From: Anaspis maculata
Lineage: Eukaryota; Arthropoda; Insecta; Coleoptera; Scraptiidae
Assembly: GCA_949128115.1 (NCBI GenBank)
Contig: OX421961.1
Location: 88,581,277 to 88,645,276, forward strand
Reading direction: 5' to 3'
Length of the DNA stretch: 64,000 nt
The position numbers and the translations under genes were made by a program. Under the pieces are notes generated by a model. It saw nothing but the letters and a program-made list of their open reading frames with translations. It was not told where the DNA came from and made no database searches. Below are positions 58,387 through 64,000 of this stretch, one piece after another (position 1 is the first letter of the stretch; each line of letters starts with the position of its first letter).

Positions 58387-59186
58387 CAGGGTGATTCATG
58401 AGTGACCTTACATAGGCTAATGGGAGATAGAGGACTTCGAGGCGAGTCAGGATTCACTGAAGAAATTTTGTTTTCTCCATTGGTTACGAAGATACAGGGT
58501 GTTTTGTGTGTTTCGTGTGAAACTTTGATCAGCGATATTTCTGAAACAGCTGAAGATATTGTGCTGAAATTTACCAGTAATATTTCTCTGCTGGAACTTA
58601 TCCAGAAGTCATACCGGGTGAGTCAAAATCCAGGGCCGGAATTGGAAAAATGTGCCCCTTTTTTAATTGATCAAAAAGTACATTTTCTGACCGCTTCAAT
58701 TTCAATGAATTCAATCAAACAATGAGTCGATTATGTCCGGTCGAAAATGGGAACTCACCCACAAATTTTACTTTTAATTTTATTGTCGAAACGGTTTAGG
58801 TGTGCCATCTAAATTGAAGAGTGATTCTTGAAGCATTTTTTCTTAGCTTTTTGAATCCGATAGCAGTTTTTTAGAAAAGCGGTCAGAAAATGTACTTTTT
58901 GATAAAACAAAAAAGGGGCACCTTTTTTCTAGCCCGGCACTGGATTTTGACTTACCCGGTATGGCTTCGGGATGAGTTCCAACAGAGAAATATTACTGGT
59001 GAATTATAACAAAATACCCTTGGTCGTTTCAGAAATATCGCTTATCAAAGTTTCATACGAAACACACAAAACACCCTGTATCTTCGTAACCATCGGAGAA
59101 AATAAAATTTCTTCAGTGGATCCTGACTCGCCTCGAAGTCCTCTATCTCACATTAGCCTATGTAAGGTCACTCATGAATCACCCTG
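58387..59186. mobile_element. TA-flanked fold-back MITE M2 (CAGGGTGATTCATGAGTG ends)
   Basis: CAGGGTGATTCATGAGTGAC mirrors GTCACTCATGAATCACCCTG, flanked by TA (58385-58386, 59187-59188). Arms run almost to the centre near 58780. Open frames at 58402-58725 and 58972-59232 are mirror images of the arms, not genes. Confidence 0.86.
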
Positions 59187-59188
59187 TA

Positions 59189-59574
59189 GTTTTCTAATAG
59201 AAGATTTTACGTTTTGTAGCTCGTCTCCATGATAATGGTTTTTGAGGAGAAGGTATATGATTTGCAGAAGGTTTTGTGACACAAGGAACCTTATAGCCAT
59301 GAGTACCATGACAATTGCATTGCGGCAAAAAGGTGTTTATCCAACAGCTATCCAATCGTATTGAATAATGCACGCATTATCACGCGCATACATGTCTGTA
59401 TTTTTCAATAAGACTGAATAAAGCATAGTATTCTACTCGCGGGTAATGGCTATTACTCATTCGGATGCTTTACGACACTCGCCAAGGCTCGTGCCGGCAA
59501 ACTGCATCCTCATGAGTAACATCCTCATGAGTAAGAAGCAATCATTCCCCGCTTGTTGAATAATATACTACATA
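59189..59574. other. Unannotated stretch
   Basis: Contains a small direct repeat, CATCCTCATGAGTAA, near 59506 and 59521. No gene. Confidence 0.4.
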
Positions 59575-59576
59575 TA

Positions 59577-60621
59577 CAGGGTGGTCCGACTTTTATGTCA
59601 TTAAATTCAAGGATCGATAGAGAATGAAAAATGAAGGGGACTTTCTCCAGAAAACATATTTGAGAAATGCCTAATAACAGAGATACAGCCCTTCAAAGAT
59701 GGAAATAAATAATCGTTTTTTCCGCATAACTTTTGAACCGTTAAACCGATTTGATTCAAAATAGAACTCAAGATTTACTGAAATTATCCCCTGTCAAACA
59801 ATCATAACATGTTCCATAAAAAAGTTTCAGGAGCGTAGACATTACGGGGTGTTCCTACTTTTCCCCCCTATTCCTCACCCCCCTAGTTATTTTTGGAAAC
59901 TTTCCACAATTTTGAATTTTACGTTCAATTTTGAAGAAAAAATCACGGTTGCAAAATTTTTATCAGAGGCTTTGTTTGGGAGATATTTAGGATTGAAGGT
60001 TTGGAAAACATCTCAAAAGCACAACTTTCAAAGGTCTAAAAATTAAAATCCAAAAAAACTCATGATTTCTCAGCTGAAATAGGTTTTCTAGAATTTCTGA
60101 GTTGATAAACCACCATTTTTTTCAAAACGCGAGAAATTTTCAGGAAAAAACAATTTGGGCTCTGGAAAGTGGCAATTTCGGGATGTTTTCCAAAGTTTAA
60201 AACTCAAATATCTCCTAAACGAAGCCTCTAATCAAAATTTTGCAAGGGTGACTTTTTCTTCTAAATTGAACGTAAAATTCAAAATTATGAACAGTTTCCA
60301 AAAATAATTTGGGAGGTGAAAAATAGGGGAGGAAAAGTAGAGACACCCCCTAATGTCTACGCCCCTGAAACTTTTTTGTGGAACATGTTATGATTGTTTG
60401 ACAGGGGATAATTTCAGTAAACATTTGGTTCCATTTTGAATCAAATCAGTTGAATGGTTCAAAAGTTATGCGGAAAAAACGATTATTCATTTCCAACTTT
60501 GAAGGGCTGTAGGTATCTCTGTTGTTAGGCATCTTTCAAATATGTTTTCTGAAGAAAGTCCCCTTCATTTTTCATTCTCTATCGACCCTTAAATTTAATG
60601 ACGTAAAAGTCAGACCACCTG
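59577..60621. mobile_element. TA-flanked fold-back MITE M3 (CAGGGTGGTCCGACTTTT ends)
   Basis: CAGGGTGGTCCGACTTTTAT is mirrored by GTAAAAGTCAGACCACCTG, flanked by TA (59575-59576, 60622-60623). Palindromic nearly throughout, with the centre near 60100. Degenerate relatives lie at 46000-47460. Confidence 0.85.
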
Positions 60622-60623
60622 TA

Positions 60624-61813
60624 TATATATTATTGTCTGTCAGCAATTTTTATTTACTCACTGATTATTATTCCTTTAATGATTTTGTAGCCATCTGCGG
60701 GGCCAGGCGTTGGTCTTATTGCAACTTTTACACTAAATAAATGTCATTGCTGATCGTTGCGGGCTATTCGATGTCCTTCGGTGCTGAGGTTCGGAGAATA
60801 TTTGAACATCAGAGAAAAGGCCGCCGACCATTATTAATATCTGCTCGCCAATAAAAGTTACCGTTCCGCTGGACCAATTTTACATGACCATATTGGTCAG
60901 CTCCGCATCGGTGCAATAACAAACTGGCGGGTCACAACGAATCTAACGTGCTAATATTATTGATTTAAAGATTTTTTTGTCTGAACCCAGCTGGAGCTCT
61001 TTTTCTAATTACCTCGAGTTTCACATGGCTCATGCAAGCAAAACTTTAATAATGTACATGGTCTTTCAGCAACCTTTTCGCAGTGAGGTGATAGCCGGAA
61101 CTTGTGTATATGTGAGTTACTATACTTGTCCGTCTTACGGATGAAATATGCGGAAATAGTAGTTTTCATCTAGAGCGCATGCTCGCGTTCCTTGCAAATT
61201 CGACCTTCGCGTGCTTGCCAGACTCGCACAGCTCTGTTATCAATCTCCTCACTCTAACCTCTGGTGCTAGCCGACCCTAACTGTTAAATCTTGCGCATGC
61301 CCACTGAAACACAAAATTGTCATGAAAACTACTATGACCATGACGTCACATTGGAGAAGACGTTTAAATTTGAAAATGGGTATTGCTTAGCAGGTCGGCA
61401 CTGGCGGCCAATGTACAGTCACCGAACATCGACTTATAGCTGTTCAAGCTGCTTGCTGTCTGAAATATCTTGAATTTTCAACAAAACATTCCGAACTTTC
61501 TTGAACTCTCCTACGAAAAAAAGTTGAGGATTTCGCGGAGCCAGGAAAAGCTAGAAATTTCCAGGCGTCATGTCATGTGGGTTTTTCAGGAGATCTTCTT
61601 CACCTCGCCAACATAGACTAGACGAGATCTGGATTGGCTCCCAAAATTTATCCGCGATGGTTTTTTACTGCGGTGGTTTCATGCCATGCACTGGTTTTGT
61701 TCCCCAGATTGGCAGAAAGAACCCATTTGCAATATGCCAAAGAAAAAACTCACTGGCCGTCGGCCGTCGTGAGTCGCACATTAAATATTGAGTAGCGATT
61801 AAGATGCAAATAT
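60624..61813. other. Non-repetitive island
   Basis: 60680-60960 is complex text without element ends: GGCCGCCGACCATTATTAAT, TCTGCTCGCCAATAAAAGTT, and a stem-loop GACCAAT...ATTGGTC. No exon recognised. Candidate conserved noncoding DNA. Confidence 0.35.
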
Positions 61814-61825
61814 AAAAACGACGTC

Positions 61826-62161
61826 GAGGAGCTTGTAGTGTTGTGGCCAGCGCGTTCGACTTCCATGCCAGAAGTCGCAGGATATAGATTCCCGCCGTGG
61901 GCGGTCGGATTTTCATCTTGAAAACAAGCTCCTTGATTTGGTTGGAATGCTTGATAAATGCAAGATTTGAAACGCGCCGTGTGTCGCATAGCACGTAAAA
62001 AACGAATGATGGTGCCGACCCCATGCGATATTGGTAGTCGTTGAAAATCCCTACCCTGTCTTGGGGTTCGGCCAAATTCCCGGTATAGTGAAGGAAAGCA
62101 TCCACCGGCGTCGGTGCTAGGCCTCGTTGCGGAAATAGGCCGATATCAAATAAACGAATAA
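61826..62161 (+). mobile_element. Probable tRNA-derived SINE, second family
   Basis: TGTGGCCAGCGCGTTCGAC resembles a tRNA A-box region and GGATATAGATTCCC a weak B box. The body carries GCCGACCCCATGCGATATTG and ends GGCCGATATCAAATAAACG with an A-rich tail. Flanks AAAAACGACGTC and AAAAAAGACGTC may be an imperfect duplication. Confidence 0.55.
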
Positions 62162-62437
62162 AAAAAAGACGTCACGAATTCACATTCAAGTCCTAAATAA
62201 ACTAAACCTAATTAAGGCTTTGCAGTTCAACTGTTGTGCACGGTGTACCCACGATTTTGTACGAGTAGACACTTCGACACAACAAGAAATATTGTGTTAG
62301 TATAGAATAGCAGCGCCACATGCAGCAGGCCGGACGGAAAAGGTAGAGAAGCGCGCCACTCGAATTTGTCAAACATTGTGACTTTTCACTGTTATAGGAA
62401 TAAGAACATACGATACAAGTACATGATTGTGAAATAG

Positions 62438-62572
62438 TATATTACATAACAAGCAACGAAAGTGATACTTTTCGCAAGAGTGTGGAAAATTGCGCACGAG
62501 CGCCAGCGAGTGCAGTAGTCACACGAATGCAAGAAAAGACACTTTATTGTGAGTTATGTACACTATTTTTCC
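62438..62572. repeat. Short hairpin repeat
   Basis: ATATTACATAACAAGCAACG and AAAGTG are mirrored by CACTTTATTGTGAGTTATGT. About 135 bp, MITE-like. Confidence 0.55.
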
Positions 62573-62945
62573 TTCGACTGACCTATTTTCCCTGTCCGAC
62601 GTCTGCTCATTGACGATAGAAATATCAAAATACTTATGTCAGAAGGCGTCACTTACCGATACTACTAACTGATATCCTATTTTCTAATGTATATTTTCGA
62701 ATGTTGTATTGCCACTTTTCCATTTTTATGTAAATTAAATGAAATTACCAAAAACCAGATGAAATTCCTCAAATTTTGAGAAATTTCACAACCACCGGCA
62801 CGCTGCTCGATATTGACACAGTTGCTAGGGATTTTTAGATATTTTGTTCAGATTTACCTAGTTACTGAAACTAAATTATTCCAATACCTCTTGCTTCCAA
62901 TGTCACGGATTCAGCCAACAATTCTCACGCGACTTGTTTTATTTC

Positions 62946-62982
<37 letters not shown>
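62946..62982. repeat. (TTA)n microsatellite
   Basis: About twelve TTA/ATT units in a row. Confidence 0.95.
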
Positions 62983-63061
62983 GATTACTGGAAGTTCTCG
63001 ACTGTGAACAACGACCACTGACTGAGGGTGAAGAAGCATCAATGGCATGCCCAGGAAAGTA

Positions 63062-64000
63062 CCGGGTGATCATTTGAAAACTATCCACCTGCAATATCTC
63101 CCGATTCCTAGTGCAAATGTCTTTAAGCAAAAACAGGTCGATTTTTATATCGAGGGGGACATCTAAAACATACATTGGAGAATTTATATCTTAAGCCCCC
63201 TCGCCCCCACTCACCCCAACTTTGAAATTTCAAATGACATCACCTACCTTGCGATACATCAAATTAAAGAAAATTAAATTCTCTTTCTAAAAAAAATATT
63301 TTGAAATTTTTCAACCCCACCCCCTGTTCTTCCTAAAATTCTCTGAGTGTCCAAGTTAATATTCTTGACCTCCATTTCCCTTCAATACAGTAAACGTCAT
63401 CCTGCACAGCATCGAAAGAGAAAATTTTCTATAAAAAAAGTGCCACCCAAATTTACCCCTTCGCTCCCCCCACCTGACCTCAAAAATTTAAAATGTCAAT
63501 ACCTACTTTGTAATACATCAAATTGAAGGAAATTGAATTCTCTCCCTGAAAAAGATTTTTTCACAATTTTTAAAGCCCCCCATTGCCCCCGTAGAATACT
63601 CCAAATGGCCAATTTATTGGGGGAGGGGTCAAAAATTTCAAAAAAATTCTTTTCGGAAAGAGAATTCAATTCCCTTTAATTTGATGTATCACAAAGTAGG
63701 TGATGTTTTATTAAATTTGGGAGTTGAGGTGGGGGAGAGCGAAGGGGTGAATTTAGGTAGCACTTTTTCCACCGAAAATTTTCTGCTTCGATGCTATCTA
63801 GGATGACGCCAACTAAATTGAGAAAAAAATGAGGGGTCCAGAATATAAAATGGGACAGTCAGAGAATTTTTAGAAAAAAGGGGGTGGGACTGAAAATTTT
63901 GAAAATATTTTTTTCAGAAAGAAAATTTAATTTCCTTCATTTTGATGTATCGCAAGGTAGGTAGTGTTATTTGAAATTTCAAAGTTGGGGTGAGTGGGGG
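63062..64000. mobile_element. X-family fold-back element, cut by the window end
   Basis: TA then CGGGTGATCATTTGAAAACT opens the left arm. Blocks AACTTTGAAATTTCAAATGA and CACCTACCTTGCGATACATC (63216-63262) are mirrored near 63944-63990 (GATGTATCGCAAGGTAGG). The centre is near 63590, so the right end should lie about 100 bp beyond the window. Confidence 0.75.

Noticed and set aside
58402..59232. Two 86-107 codon frames
   Set aside because: They lie in the mirrored arms of MITE M2 and carry no coding signal.

Overview
The window looks like a nuclear genome segment from an arthropod, most likely an insect. The evidence is AT-rich DNA, very low coding density, a three-exon gene with GT/AG introns, a Penelope-like retroelement with hammerhead ribozymes, tRNA-derived SINEs, and many scattered GTAGGTACCTAC-like words. 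Such words are common, from memory, in Hemiptera and Lepidoptera genomes. I cannot name the species. I see no bacterial operon, rRNA, intact tRNA gene or CRISPR array.

Only one intact cellular-type gene can be supported. It is a MADF-BESS family gene on the minus strand (three exons, 22235-25087, 257 residues, AATAAA just downstream). Other protein-coding signal comes from retroelements: a GIY-YIG endonuclease ORF of a 5'-truncated Penelope-like element (10377-11584, 13-bp target duplication) and a broken Ty3/gypsy pol remnant (45197-45861, minus).

Almost everything else is mobile or repetitive DNA, mostly fold-back (palindromic) elements. Layout: a ~260-bp tandem array (0.84-1.97 kb); long fold-back element A1 (1.98-4.54); 35-bp minisatellite (4.7); hammerhead-bearing remnant (6.5); fold-back H (7.4-9.0); Penelope-like element (10.4-11.6); GTCC-repeat element with a nested SINE (12.2-13.8); small MITEs (13.9-15.4); fold-backs B1 and A2 almost touching (16.0-20.4); palindrome with nested MITE (20.4-21.4); LINE tail (21.8); MADF gene (22.2-25.1) with a MITE and a sense-strand hammerhead in intron 1; SINE and fold-backs G, V, B2 (25.6-30.0); fold-backs R1, K, T (32.1-34.6); hairpin MITE and nested MITE (35.4-37.1); two large palindromes P1 and P2 (37.6-43.4); gypsy remnant and degenerate MITEs (45.2-47.5); fold-back C1 (47.7-50.1); hAT-type element with a perfect 8-bp duplication (52.8-53.8); TA-flanked fold-backs (55.2-60.6); SINE (61.8-62.2); and a palindrome cut by the window end (63.1-64.0).

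Three patterns deserve attention. First, five long fold-back elements from three sequence families (A, B, C) all begin TAGTSC, end GSACTA, and carry a perfect 3-bp target duplication (ATG, ATA, TAT, AGT, TTA). This suggests one mobilising system. Second, palindromes repeatedly sit at the exact dyad centre of other palindromes; P2 has three concentric layers. Third, hammerhead ribozyme cores occur at four positions, one of them in sense orientation inside the MADF intron.
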